A stretch of DNA of 64,000 nucleotides from an uncultured Clostridia bacterium. GTDB lineage: Bacteria > Bacillota > Clostridia > TANB77 > UBA1234. How positions within the stretch are numbered: position 1 is the stretch's first letter; the number at the start of each line of letters is the position of its first letter. Under the pieces are notes generated by a model. That model was not told the DNA's origin and did not search any database. It worked only from the letters and a program-made list of their open reading frames with translations. The translations under genes were made by a program, and so were the position numbers. Positions 53,823 to 63,162 of the stretch are shown piece by piece. Location of the stretch: contig CAKPAA010000002.1 of the NCBI GenBank assembly GCA_934132775.1, positions 83,992-147,991 of the forward strand, written 5' to 3'.

Positions 53823-54683
53823 TTATTTAACTATCAAATCTGCCGAATTTGAACGCATATAATAAAACAAGTATTGCTGTGCAATTCCTGCATATTTGCC
53901 AAATTTATTTTCTGCAAATGCAGATATTTTCTTTACGTTTCTAGATTCACTATATAATTCTGACATTACCTTTTTAATCCAAGTATCGACTGGAAAGGCT
54001 TCGCTTTTTTTCATCGAAAACAATAAAATACAGTCTGCAACTTTTTCGCCAACGCCTTGTATTTTCATAAGTTCTTTCTTTGCCTCTTTATAACTCATTT
54101 TTTCTATGTTTTCTAAGTCTACCTTGCCACTATACACTTCTTGTGTTGCATTATATACATATTTATCTCTAAAACCAAGATTTAAGTTTCTCAAATCTTG
54201 AGCACTTGCTCTTGAAAGTGCTTCTGGTGTTGGGAATTTATAGTATTCTTTGTTATTCCATTCTACTTTTTCACCATATGCTTTTGATATATTTTCTATC
54301 GTTTTAGATATTCTTGGTATGTTGTTCGCAGCAGATATTATATAGCTTATTAGCATTTCCCAAGGGTCTTGATTTAGTATTCTTATTCCATAACCATATT
54401 TTATTGCTTTTTGCATATTTTCATCATTTACTTCTATTATCTTTTTTATTGCAGAATAATCATTATTTAAATCTAGATATTCTCTTATGTATTCCTCATC
54501 TTCTTTTTTGAATGAGCCTGTTATTATTGTTTTTTCTTCTTCTTTTTTTACATTTACAACGCCACATTTTATAACACCTGTGTAGCTTTCGTCTTTTTCT
54601 TTTTGCCATCTAAAACATTGTCCACATTCGAAAATGTGGACAAGTTCAAAATCGCTCAAATTATTAAGTTCTATTTCTTCCAT
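53823..54683 (-). CDS. ogg: 8-oxoguanine DNA glycosylase/AP lyase (OGG1 type)
   Basis: A 286-residue HhH-GPD glycosylase that removes 8-oxoguanine opposite C. N-terminal OGG domain (FECGQCFRW), then the HhH-GPD part with IQGVGEKVADCILLFSMKKSEAFPVDTW: catalytic lysine K214 and aspartate D233. Length matches bacterial OGG1-type enzymes. It starts 11 nt after tdk (SD GGAGG), forming a two-gene operon. Confidence 0.92.
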   Translation of the reverse strand: MEEIELNNLSDFELVHIFECGQCFRWQKEKDESYTGVIKCGVVNVKKEEEKTIITGSFKKEDEEYIREYLDLNNDYSAIKKIIEVNDENMQKAIKYGYGIRILNQDPWEMLISYIISAANNIPRISKTIENISKAYGEKVEWNNKEYYKFPTPEALSRASAQDLRNLNLGFRDKYVYNATQEVYSGKVDLENIEKMSYKEAKKELMKIQGVGEKVADCILLFSMKKSEAFPVDTWIKKVMSELYSESRNVKKISAFAENKFGKYAGIAQQYLFYYMRSNSADLIVK

Positions 54684-54694
54684 TTTTCCTCCGT

Positions 54695-55240
54695 CTATTC
54701 ATTTTTACGCATTTTCATTCTCTTTGCCCAGCAAGGTCCACAAAGCGGGATGTACTCTTTGTCGCCAATCAATACATCTTCTTTTTTTGCACCAAGATGA
54801 TAAGAGTGATTTGCATAACCGCACTTGCAGTCCACACAAATCGCTTTTCTCTTGTCAACCGAAGTTGCAATGCACAGCACATCTTGCATTATGGCAAACG
54901 GCTTACCTTCAGCTGTCATATCCAATCCAGCGATATAGAAGTTTTTGCCTTCGTTTGCCAAGTCCTGAATTACTCGAACATCGCCCTTCAAGAACTGAAT
55001 TTCATCGATGAAGTAGTCTTGTGCATCGAAAGACAGAATCTCGCTCAAATCGTTGATGCAGTATGCTTCAATACTTCCTGCATTTCTGCTTTTGATAGTG
55101 TCTTTTCCAAATCGGTCGTCCATTGCTGGTTTGAATGCGACTGTCTTTCGGCCTGCAATCAACGAACGTTCATATTCAGCAAGCAAAAAGGCTGTTTTCC
55201 GCGAAAACATTGGTCCAGTGTACACAACAATTTCAGACAT
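54695..55240 (-). CDS. tdk: Thymidine kinase (type II), foreign-looking
   Basis: A 181-residue TK1-like thymidine kinase. It keeps the lasso zinc site (CVDCKCGYANHS..CGPC) and the IDEIQF string in place of DEAQF. The P-loop reads GPMFSRKT where the family has GPMFSGKT, so the glycine before the lysine is replaced by arginine (R14). Base composition is clearly richer in G+C than its neighbours, with codons such as CGG and GCG that are rare here, which suggests recent transfer, possibly from a phage. Activity is uncertain because of the P-loop change. Confidence 0.85.
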   Translation of the reverse strand: MSEIVVYTGPMFSRKTAFLLAEYERSLIAGRKTVAFKPAMDDRFGKDTIKSRNAGSIEAYCINDLSEILSFDAQDYFIDEIQFLKGDVRVIQDLANEGKNFYIAGLDMTAEGKPFAIMQDVLCIATSVDKRKAICVDCKCGYANHSYHLGAKKEDVLIGDKEYIPLCGPCWAKRMKMRKNE

Positions 55241-55362
55241 TGTGATACCTCCATAAAAGAATTATTAAAATATTTTTCACAACAATTACTATATACAAAC
55301 TTTTTAAATTGTGCAATATATTTTTTTATGTTAGAATATGAAATTATGAAAGGAGATTTGAA

Positions 55363-56025
55363 ATGTCAGCATCTTTTTTAAAAATTTTAGCTTGTTTTTT
55401 TATGCTTATAGACCATATTGGCTTTTGTTTTTTTCCTAGGCTTTCGATTTTAAGGATTATTGGCAGGCTTGCTTTCCCAATATTTGCTTACCAGATAGCT
55501 ACTGGGTTTAAGCTAACTTCTAATAGAAAAAAATACTTTTTTAGAATAGCCTTGTTTGCCTTGATTTCGCAGATTCCTTATGCTATTTTTAGAGATGTTT
55601 CTGGCTATTCCAGTTTTTCACTTAACATTGGCTTTACTTTTGTAATTGCGTTTGTTGCTCTTTTGTTTGCTGAGCTTGCGAAGAAGAAAAATTTTTTATA
55701 TATTTTTTTAATCGCACCATTATTGCCACTTGCAACCGTTTTAAATGTTGATTATAAATGGTATGGGGTTTTGTTAATTGTATTATTTTACTTATTTGAT
55801 ATTAAAAATATAAAAGAATTCCCTTTACTACTTTTTGCTGTTACTGCCCTAAGTTTTGCATATGTAACTTTGAGTAGTTCATCTAGCTTGCAATATTATG
55901 CGATGTTGTCTTTAATAATTTTGGCTTTTGCTAATGGCAAAAAAGGATTTAATTTAAAATATTTATTTTACGTTTTTTATCCTTTACATATGCTTATACT
56001 TAGTTTGATTAAATTTTTGATATAA
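55363..56025 (+). CDS. TraX-like membrane acyltransferase-type protein
   Basis: A 220-residue protein with about seven to eight membrane segments. The family strings LKILACFFMLIDHIGF, LRIIGRLAFPIFAYQIATGF, FALISQIPYA and YPLHMLIL match TraX (first known as the F-pilin acetylase) and its many chromosomal relatives in Firmicutes. The likely role is acyl transfer to a surface polymer or protein. SD AAAGGAG. Not part of a conjugation locus here. Confidence 0.88.
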   Translation: MSASFLKILACFFMLIDHIGFCFFPRLSILRIIGRLAFPIFAYQIATGFKLTSNRKKYFFRIALFALISQIPYAIFRDVSGYSSFSLNIGFTFVIAFVALLFAELAKKKNFLYIFLIAPLLPLATVLNVDYKWYGVLLIVLFYLFDIKNIKEFPLLLFAVTALSFAYVTLSSSSSLQYYAMLSLIILAFANGKKGFNLKYLFYVFYPLHMLILSLIKFLI

Positions 56026-56075
56026 ATTTTTTTGTAATGAGCAAAATAGACATTTTTCTCATTATGTTTATGTTT

Positions 56076-56092
56076 TGTTCACATTTTGAACA
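56076..56092 (+). promoter_or_regulatory. Inverted repeat TGTTCA-N5-TGAACA before the two-component genes
   Basis: A perfect 6-5-6 inverted repeat ends 11 bases before a TATACT -10 box (56104-56109) that lacks a good -35. This layout suits autoactivation by the response regulator. Confidence 0.5.
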
Positions 56093-56111
56093 TATTTATT
56101 TATTATACTAA

Positions 56112-56183
56112 TTTTTATGCAATAGAGAAGAAAGTTAATACATAACGATTATAGAGTTTGTTACTTTCTTATCGTGTAAAAAT
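56112..56183. repeat. Imperfect palindrome, family copy C (two-component leader)
   Basis: TTTTTATGCAATA..AGAAAGT (left) pairs imperfectly with TTACTTTCTTATCGTGTAAAAA (right). Third member of the family with 30726-30800 and 44389-44461; located in the leader of the response-regulator gene. Confidence 0.55.
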
Positions 56184-56226
56184 TTTAGTTTAAATTATAA
56201 AAATTATTTTAAAAAGGGTGAGTTAA

Positions 56227-56895
56227 TTGAATGATTTTAAAATTTTAGTTGTTGATGATGAAGCTCGTATGCGTAAGCTTTTGAAAGATTTTTTAACTAC
56301 AAATAATTATGAAGTTTTAGAGGCAGAAAATGGTCAAAAGGCTCTTGAAGTTTTTAATTTAAATCCTGATATAAATTTGATTATTTTGGATATTATGATG
56401 CCTGTACTTGATGGTTGGTCTACTTTACGTGAGATTAGAAAAACTTCTAAAATTCCTGTAATTATGCTAACTGCACGAAGTGAAGAACGTGATGAATTGT
56501 TTGGATTTGAACTTGGTGTTGATGAATACATTTCTAAGCCTTTTAGTCCAAAGATTTTAGTTGCAAGGGTTGATGCACTATTAAAAAGATGTTATCCATC
56601 TTCTGATATGGTTACAAGTTATGATGGAATTGTGATTGATTCTGATGCACATATTGTTACTATTGATGGTCAAAATGCTGATTTAAGTATGAAAGAATTC
56701 GAGCTTCTTAAATTCTTAATTGATAATAAAGGTTCGGCTCTATCTCGTGAAAAAATTTTAAATCACGTTTGGAATTACGATTATTATGGTGATTCTAGAA
56801 CAATTGATAGTCACATTAAAAAGATTCGTAAAAAGCTAGGTAAAAAAGGAGAACATATACAAACTATTCGCGGTTTAGGCTATAAATTTGAATAA
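56227..56895 (+). CDS. OmpR/PhoB-family response regulator
   Basis: A 222-residue regulator. Receiver domain with D10/D11, phospho-acceptor D55 (LIILDIMMP), T82 and K104; winged-helix output domain with DSRTIDSHIKKIRKKLG and TIRGLGYKFE. The start is TTG (56227) since the only nearby ATG is out of frame; AAAGGG lies eight bases upstream. Partner kinase follows 13 nt later. Signal and targets unknown; the efflux operon downstream is a natural candidate. Confidence 0.95.
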   Translation: MNDFKILVVDDEARMRKLLKDFLTTNNYEVLEAENGQKALEVFNLNPDINLIILDIMMPVLDGWSTLREIRKTSKIPVIMLTARSEERDELFGFELGVDEYISKPFSPKILVARVDALLKRCYPSSDMVTSYDGIVIDSDAHIVTIDGQNADLSMKEFELLKFLIDNKGSALSREKILNHVWNYDYYGDSRTIDSHIKKIRKKLGKKGEHIQTIRGLGYKFE

Positions 56896-56908
56896 TTAGG
56901 AGGCTATA

Positions 56909-58378
56909 ATGAAAAAGACTTCGATAAATTTAAAATTATATTTGTGTTTTTCTTTTCTTGTGTTGCTTGTAACTTTTTCGATATTGATATTAAATTCAAC
57001 TGTTTTAGAGGGGTTCTACCAAAGATTTAAAGAAAAAGATTTAGTAAAAGTCTATAATTCAATAAATAATATTTATAAGAATTATTCCGGCGAAAATGGT
57101 GAAGTTGAACTTGAAAAAATTGAAACTAATCAAAATATGGATATTGTTATAAAAGATGGTGGAAGAATTACTGTTTATAGCACTTCTAAGGATTTTTCAA
57201 ATAATCTTTGGATTTCTCGCGACTATGTTTCACTAAATTTTGATTATATCAACGATAAGCTATCTGATACAAGCTCCTATTTCACAGCGCTTATTAGTGA
57301 TAACAGAATTCATTCTGAGTTTGTTGCCTTGTTCGGAAAGCTTAATAATGGATACACCGTTTTCATTCGAACGCCTATTGAATCAATAAAAGAAAGTGTT
57401 AGTGTTACAAATAGTTTCTTGCTTATTGTCGGAATGTTTTCAATAATAGTTGCAACGATTTTGTCTTTCTTTATTTCTAGGTCTTTTACGAAACCTATAA
57501 AAGAAGTTACTGCCGTCGCCAAGAGCATCAGTGAGTTAGACTTTTCAAAGTATTGTGATATTGACACAAATGACGAAATTGAGATGCTTGGCAATAGTAT
57601 AAATATTCTTTCTCAAAAACTTGAAACAAAAATTCAAGAATTACATAATGCAAATATTGAACTAGAAAAAGATGTTGAACAAAAATCTAAACTTGCTGAA
57701 ATGCGTAGTCAATTTGTTTCTGATGTTTCGCACGAATTAAAGACGCCAATTGCGTTAATTCAAGGCTATGCTGAGGGATTGATTGATGGCATTGCAACAA
57801 CTGATGAGGATAAAAATTACTACTTAGGTGTGATTTTAGATGAGGCTAATAAGATGAGTTCTCTAACATATGATTTGCTTGACCTATCTAATTTGGAATA
57901 CGGTAAAAACAATTTAAATATTGAAAGCTTTGATATAGTTGAACTTATTTCTGGTGTTATTAAGAAAAATGAAATTATTTTTAATGAAAAAGAAATCACT
58001 TGCAATTTTGAACACAGTGATGATGTAGTTGAAGTTATGGGCGATGTTTTTAGAATAGAACAAGTGCTTACAAATTATATCAATAATGCTGTTAAAAATG
58101 TTGATGAAAACAAGAAACTTTCTATAATAATTAAAAAACAAGATGATAAAGCACGTATAATCGTGTTTAATTCTGGTAAACAGATTGATCAAGAAAATTT
58201 AAGCAGAATTTGGACAAAATTTTATAAAGTTGATTCTTCAAGAAATCGTGATTTAAGTGGTTCAGGAATAGGTCTTTCGCTTGTACAAGCTATAATGAAA
58301 CAACACAACAATGCTTTTGGTGTTGAAAATGTTTCTAATGGTGTAGAATTTTGGTTTGAATTAAATTTGAGTAAATAG
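56909..58378 (+). CDS. Sensor histidine kinase
   Basis: A 489-residue membrane kinase. Helices at about 10-30 and 170-190 enclose an extracellular sensor of about 140 residues. Next come HAMP (190-240), a short coiled coil, HisKA with FVSDVSHELKTPIALIQGY (H275) and HATPase with N-box YINNAVKN, and GSGIGLSLVQAI. SD AGGAGG. The sensor shows no recognisable ligand motif. Architecture is that of VanS/BceS-unrelated, classical OmpR-partner kinases. Confidence 0.94.
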   Translation: MKKTSINLKLYLCFSFLVLLVTFSILILNSTVLEGFYQRFKEKDLVKVYNSINNIYKNYSGENGEVELEKIETNQNMDIVIKDGGRITVYSTSKDFSNNLWISRDYVSLNFDYINDKLSDTSSYFTALISDNRIHSEFVALFGKLNNGYTVFIRTPIESIKESVSVTNSFLLIVGMFSIIVATILSFFISRSFTKPIKEVTAVAKSISELDFSKYCDIDTNDEIEMLGNSINILSQKLETKIQELHNANIELEKDVEQKSKLAEMRSQFVSDVSHELKTPIALIQGYAEGLIDGIATTDEDKNYYLGVILDEANKMSSLTYDLLDLSNLEYGKNNLNIESFDIVELISGVIKKNEIIFNEKEITCNFEHSDDVVEVMGDVFRIEQVLTNYINNAVKNVDENKKLSIIIKKQDDKARIIVFNSGKQIDQENLSRIWTKFYKVDSSRNRDLSGSGIGLSLVQAIMKQHNNAFGVENVSNGVEFWFELNLSK

Positions 58379-58414
58379 ATGTTTTTACGGCTTTGAAAAG
58401 CATTAAACTTTAAA

Positions 58415-58455
58415 AAAGGATTTGCATCTTTTATCGGTGCAAATCCTTTTTTGTA
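58415..58455 (+). terminator. Terminator of the two-component operon
   Basis: A 13-bp stem, AAAAGGATTTGCA with TGCAAATCCTTTT, then TTG; separates it from the efflux operon. Confidence 0.88.
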
Positions 58456-58536
58456 ACTAAAAATATGTTTCTTTTTCATATTCATTTTTCTTTTTATTCA
58501 CACTTCTTCCACATAAACTTGGTATTTTATATACGT

Positions 58537-58768
58537 AGTAAAAAGTGATAGGTTTTTTAGTGCGTTCTTGTTACTTTTTACTTGTGAGTTATTATTGTGA
58601 TTATGGTTATATCTTTTTTTCTTCTCCTACGATTCCGTAATCGTATTAGGAAACCTAATTTTCATATAGATTAAGATAACTCACTTCCCTTACTTAAGAT
58701 GGCAAACTTCTTTATGGTTCCCCCTTTTAGAAGTTTGCCATAAATTTTGATTTTTTTGGAGGTTTTAA
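58537..58768 (+). promoter_or_regulatory. Hairpin-rich leader of the efflux operon
   Basis: Three hairpins in a row within the 390-base gap: AGTAAAAAGT/ACTTTTTACT (about 58540-58590), CCTA.CGATT/AATCG..TAGG (58626-58650), and a perfect 13-bp stem ATGGCAAACTTCT/AGAAGTTTGCCAT (58699-58741), followed by a T-run (58751-58757) that abuts the SD of the first gene. The last resembles an attenuator or an RNA switch. Confidence 0.55.
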
Positions 58769-60454
58769 ATGTTAATTAAAAATTCTTTTTTTCTAAGGCA
58801 CAAGAAATTGATTATTATTTCTGCTGTTGTGCTTGTTTTAGTTGTTGCAGGTGTTTTTGGTTTTTCTAATATTCACACTCACAACACTACGTTTGCTTCT
58901 ACTAGAGAGCCTTACACAGTTTCAAAGGGCAATATTTCTAGTAGTATTACTGGCTCTGGCGTAATTCAGTCATCTATTACTAAGAAAGTTGCATCAGAAG
59001 TTTCAGCAGATGTTTTGAAAGTTAATGTTGCTGTTGGTGACACTGTTTCAAAAGGTGATGTTTTATTTGAACTCGATACAACTAATTTGAATACCCAAAT
59101 TAGGTCGGAGCAAAAGAATATATCTAACTCTTCAAAAAGTGTTAATTCATATAAAGAAGATATAGCAAATTTAAAGATTTATTCTTCTGCTTCGGGCTAT
59201 ATTTCTGATTTAAATTATAGTATTGGAGATAGTATAAACAAAAATTCAGTAGTGTTTAAAATTACAAATGATGATTACTACTATTTGAATTGCTCTTTTT
59301 ATTACAATTCTAACGTAGACATCAAAGTTGGAGACACTGCCACTGTGTTTGTTAGTAGTTCACTTATTAGCTTCACTGGTGAAGTTTCATTTGTAAGCAC
59401 TTATAAGACAATTTCTAGTGAAGGATTACCACTTCAAAGTGTTGAAATTAAAATACCTAATCCGGGTTATACAATTGCAGGACTTTCAGCTAATGCAACA
59501 GTTCACACATCAACAATTGATATAAAGAGTGCTGATTTTGCTAAGATACAAGAAGCAGATCCTGTTCAAATAAAAGCTCTATCAAGTGGAACTATTGCTT
59601 CACTTAACGCAAAAAACGGAGATTTTGTTAATGCTGGCGACTTAGTTATTTCACTAAGCAATGATGATTTATATGAAGAACTATCTAACGCACAGTCAAA
59701 TTTAAGTGATGCATATGAAGATTTGAATAATGTTAAAGATAATTTAGACTTTTACACTATAACAGCTCCTATTGATGGCGTAATAACTTCACTTGATATT
59801 TTAGAAGGAGACTATGTTCGTGCTGAAACAAATCTTTGTACTATCGTTAACAAGGACAATTTAGAATTTGATATAAATGTTGACGAACTTGATATATTAG
59901 ACGTTAAACTTGGTCAAGAAGTTAAAATTGAAATTGATGCCCTAAGTGATACTAAGATGAACCCTATTATTGGATACGTTTCAGAGATAGCGCTTGAAGG
60001 AACAACTTCAAATAGTGTAACTACCTACCCTGTAACGATTTCATTATCAGGTGATTCAAATATAAAAATCGGATTTAATTGTAGTGCTGAAATTGTTACA
60101 TCGAATGTAGAAGATGTTCTAGTTGCGCCAGTTGATGCAATCGAAAGTGTAAAAGGTAAATATTACGTTACTCTTGAAGATTATACAAGAAAAGAAGTTA
60201 CAGTCGGAACTTATAACGAAGACTATATTGAAATAACAAGTGGACTTGATGAAGGAGATGTAATTTTACTTCCTGAGAAGAAAGTTTCATCTTCAAATTC
60301 AAATGAAAAAGAAAACCAAAAAGGTTCTTTTAACTTCTCAAATATGAGTGGCGGAATGCCTATGAATATAGGTGGCTCACAAAGTAACGGTGGCGGAAAT
60401 CGAGGCGGCAATATGCCAATGCATGGCGAAATCTTAATATATAGAAAGGATTAA
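58769..60454 (+). CDS. MacA-like membrane fusion protein
   Basis: A 561-residue HlyD/MacA-type adaptor with one N-terminal membrane helix (about 12-32). Two sets of lipoyl-like strands lie at about 75-110 and 290-320, with a coiled-coil segment between SNDDLYEELSNAQ and NVKDNLDF, then beta-barrel and membrane-proximal domains. The C-terminal tail is glycine-, asparagine- and methionine-rich (SGGMPMNIGG, GGNRGGNMPMHG). SD GGAGG. First gene of a three-gene efflux operon with the ATPase three bases downstream. Confidence 0.9.
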   Translation: MLIKNSFFLRHKKLIIISAVVLVLVVAGVFGFSNIHTHNTTFASTREPYTVSKGNISSSITGSGVIQSSITKKVASEVSADVLKVNVAVGDTVSKGDVLFELDTTNLNTQIRSEQKNISNSSKSVNSYKEDIANLKIYSSASGYISDLNYSIGDSINKNSVVFKITNDDYYYLNCSFYYNSNVDIKVGDTATVFVSSSLISFTGEVSFVSTYKTISSEGLPLQSVEIKIPNPGYTIAGLSANATVHTSTIDIKSADFAKIQEADPVQIKALSSGTIASLNAKNGDFVNAGDLVISLSNDDLYEELSNAQSNLSDAYEDLNNVKDNLDFYTITAPIDGVITSLDILEGDYVRAETNLCTIVNKDNLEFDINVDELDILDVKLGQEVKIEIDALSDTKMNPIIGYVSEIALEGTTSNSVTTYPVTISLSGDSNIKIGFNCSAEIVTSNVEDVLVAPVDAIESVKGKYYVTLEDYTRKEVTVGTYNEDYIEITSGLDEGDVILLPEKKVSSSNSNEKENQKGSFNFSNMSGGMPMNIGGSQSNGGGNRGGNMPMHGEILIYRKD

Positions 60455-60457
60455 AAT

Positions 60458-61147
60458 ATGATCGATATAAATGATTTATCAAAAGTGTATAATATGGATA
60501 GTTCAGAAGATAATCGTGTGTATGCACTAAACCACGTAAATTTACACATAAAAGAACACGAATTTGTTTCCATTATTGGGCCATCTGGTTCTGGAAAGTC
60601 TACGCTTATGAATATGCTTGGTTGCCTTGATGTACCAACCTCTGGCACATATAAGTTAAACGGAAAAGAAGTATCAAAAATGAAAGATGACGAACTTGCA
60701 GAGGTTAGAAATTATACGATAGGCTTTGTTTTTCAAGGATTTAATTTACTACCAAAACTTAATGCAATTGAAAACGTTGAACTACCTTTAATTTATCAAG
60801 GAGTACCTGCACACGAAAGGCACAGTAGATCAATAAAATCCTTAGAAGCCGTTGGACTAGAAAAAAGAATTTATCACAAACCATCAGAACTTTCAGGTGG
60901 ACAACAACAAAGAGTTGCTATTGCACGTGCTTTAATCACTAACCCACCACTTATTTTAGCCGACGAACCAACTGGTAACCTAGATTCAAAATCAGGTAAA
61001 GAAGTTATGGAGATTTTCAAAAATCTTCATAAAAACGGTAACACAATAGTTTTAATAACACACGATAATGGTGTTGCAAATCAAGCTGAAAGAGTTGTTA
61101 GAATTCAAGACGGCAAACTATTTGAACTCGGAGGTGTTGCCAATTGA
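60458..61147 (+). CDS. MacB-type ABC transporter ATPase
   Basis: A 229-residue ATPase of the MacB/LolD class. Walker A GPSGSGKST, Q-loop VFQGFNLLP, signature LSGGQQQR, Walker B LILADEPTGNLD, and H-loop ITHD. It powers the permease next door. It begins three bases after the adaptor gene and ends overlapping the permease start. Confidence 0.96.
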   Translation: MIDINDLSKVYNMDSSEDNRVYALNHVNLHIKEHEFVSIIGPSGSGKSTLMNMLGCLDVPTSGTYKLNGKEVSKMKDDELAEVRNYTIGFVFQGFNLLPKLNAIENVELPLIYQGVPAHERHSRSIKSLEAVGLEKRIYHKPSELSGGQQQRVAIARALITNPPLILADEPTGNLDSKSGKEVMEIFKNLHKNGNTIVLITHDNGVANQAERVVRIQDGKLFELGGVAN

Positions 61148-62319
61148 GTATTTGGGTTAGCTTTAAAATGGCTATTAAAAGTATATTGTCAAATAAATTA
61201 CGAACTTTTTTAACAATGCTTGGAATTATAATTGGTGTAGCTGCAGTTATTACAGCAGTAGGCTTTGCTGAGGGTAGCACAAAAAGTATAACAAGCGATT
61301 TAGAGAGTAATACACAAACAAATCTTTTAACTGTTAGAATGATGGGACGTATAACTTCCGACATAACATATGATGATGTTGCAGAAAAGCTTGATACACT
61401 TGATGGAATTGATGCTTATTCTCCCACCGTTAACGGAAACACATACATAAAAAATTCTGACAACACAAGTTTATCAACTAGCTACATTGGCACAGATAAC
61501 AACTATGCAACTGTTCAAGATAAAACAATTAGCGAGGGTAGATTTCTCACGTCTTTTGACATTGATGGCTCATTAAATGTAGCAGTTATAGGCACATATG
61601 TTGAAAATGAACTATTTCCTAATGGAGATGCTGTTGGCTCTTACATTTCAATGTCTGGTCAAAAATTTAAAGTTGTTGGTATTCTTACTCAAACTGACGG
61701 CGGCGAGGAAGGTTCAAACGATGACGTTATAATAATTCCTTATACGGTTGCTAAACGTCTAGGAAGAGCTGGAAATATCAGCACAATTTATGTACGTGTA
61801 ACAAATTCAAATGAAGTTGATTTAATTCAAACTAGAATTGAGAATGAACTATTTGATTTATATGGCAACGAAGATTATTACAATGTAACAAGTCAAGAAG
61901 CAATGCTTGAAACATTGTCATCTGTAACTGGAACGCTTTCAATTGTTTTAGGCGGAATTGCAGCAATTTCATTGTTGGTTGGCGGAATTGGAATTATGAA
62001 CATAATGATTGTTTCAGTAACAGAAAGAACACGTGAAATAGGAATTAGAAAAGCAATTGGTGCAAAGAAAAAGAATATACTAATTCAATTTTTAATTGAG
62101 GGGCTAATTTTAACTGGTTTAGGTGGAATTTTAGGAATAATTCTTGGTTGCATAGCAATTACAATAATAGGAAATATTGGATTAGTTCCTGCTGTGTACT
62201 CTACTAAATGGATTTTAATTGCATTCTTTGTTTCACTGCTTACAGGAATTGTGTTTGGAATTTTTCCAGCATACAAAGCAGCAAAGCTTGATCCAATAGT
62301 AGCTTTGAGAAGCAATTAA
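61144..62319 (+). CDS. MacB-type ABC transporter permease
   Basis: A 391-residue permease: N-terminal helix in SILSNKLRTFLTMLGIIIGVAAVI, a periplasmic-core-like domain (MacB_PCD, about 50-260), then three FtsX-type helices with SVTERTREIGIRKAIGAKKKNIL. The start is TTG, overlapping the ATPase stop (TTGA), with CGGAGG seven to eight bases upstream. With its partners it probably exports an antimicrobial peptide, macrolide-like drug or signal molecule; the sequence does not say which. Confidence 0.94.
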   Translation: MSIWVSFKMAIKSILSNKLRTFLTMLGIIIGVAAVITAVGFAEGSTKSITSDLESNTQTNLLTVRMMGRITSDITYDDVAEKLDTLDGIDAYSPTVNGNTYIKNSDNTSLSTSYIGTDNNYATVQDKTISEGRFLTSFDIDGSLNVAVIGTYVENELFPNGDAVGSYISMSGQKFKVVGILTQTDGGEEGSNDDVIIIPYTVAKRLGRAGNISTIYVRVTNSNEVDLIQTRIENELFDLYGNEDYYNVTSQEAMLETLSSVTGTLSIVLGGIAAISLLVGGIGIMNIMIVSVTERTREIGIRKAIGAKKKNILIQFLIEGLILTGLGGILGIILGCIAITIIGNIGLVPAVYSTKWILIAFFVSLLTGIVFGIFPAYKAAKLDPIVALRSN

Positions 62320-62353
62320 AATTCATATAATTCTTAATTTTATACCAATTAAA

Positions 62354-62473
62354 AAATGGACTCAAATGTTAAGAAATAGCTTCACTTTATAACACTAACT
62401 TAGATAAAATTTAATTAAAATATTTTATCTGAGTTAGTGAAGAAAGCTAACAAACTAACATTTGAGTCCATTT
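62354..62473. repeat. 120-bp palindrome with 18-bp perfect terminal repeats
   Basis: AAATGGACTCAAATGTTA (62354-62371) is inverted at 62456-62473. A second long stem (CACTAACT.AGATAAAAT, 62393-62410, with ATTTTATCT.AGTTAGTG, 62422-62439) is nested inside. It lies between convergent genes with T-rich outer sides, so it can terminate both, but its length and ends also fit a MITE. Confidence 0.75.
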
Positions 62474-62565
62474 AAATTTTGTTTAAACTATATTTCATTA
62501 GAATAACTTTATATTTTCATATCGAAATATAAAATTTTATCAAATAATAAATAAAAAAACTGTTA

Positions 62566-62883
62566 TTACATTAACTCTTGCACAATCTTTTCTAACTCAT
62601 CTTTTTCTAAATATCCAACTTGCCTTTCAACCTCTTCTCCATTCTTAAAAAATAATAAAGTTGGCATTGCAGTAACTCCATACCTCATTGCACATTCTTG
62701 ACTTTCATCAACATTTACTTTATAAATTTCTAACTTTTCAGAATATTCTTTTTCAATCTCAACCAAAATTGGGCTAAGCATCTGACAAGGTCCGCACCAT
62801 TCAGCAAAAAAGTCAACAATTACTAATTTTTCATTTTTTAAAACTTCTGATAATATTCTCTCATTTTCTATATGATGTATCAT
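62566..62883 (-). CDS. trxA: Thioredoxin
   Basis: A 105-residue thioredoxin with active site WCGPC (C30, C33), VDFFAEWCGPCQML, the cis-proline in VTAMPTLLFF, and normal length. It reduces disulfides in the cytoplasm. SD AGGAGG. No reductase gene adjoins it. The gap 62884-63162 holds nothing I can name. Confidence 0.95.
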   Translation of the reverse strand: MIHHIENERILSEVLKNEKLVIVDFFAEWCGPCQMLSPILVEIEKEYSEKLEIYKVNVDESQECAMRYGVTAMPTLLFFKNGEEVERQVGYLEKDELEKIVQELM

Positions 62884-63162
62884 TTTTATTCCTCCTAATA
62901 ATAAATATTTAGTTATATTTAATCTTTACTATATTGATTTTAATATACTTCTTTCATAATTTTTCTTTTTACGAATATATTTTATATTAAATCATTTTAA
63001 TTAAGTTTACAATATAAAATTTTACCTACTTGTGTTATAATTCATTTTAGAATTCGATATAGTATTATTGTTTCTACAATTTTGACCAGTTTTAATGCTA
63101 TGTTAATTTTTAGGCAATTTATTGATATAACTTATTTTTAGATTTTAATAAAGGAGATTTTT

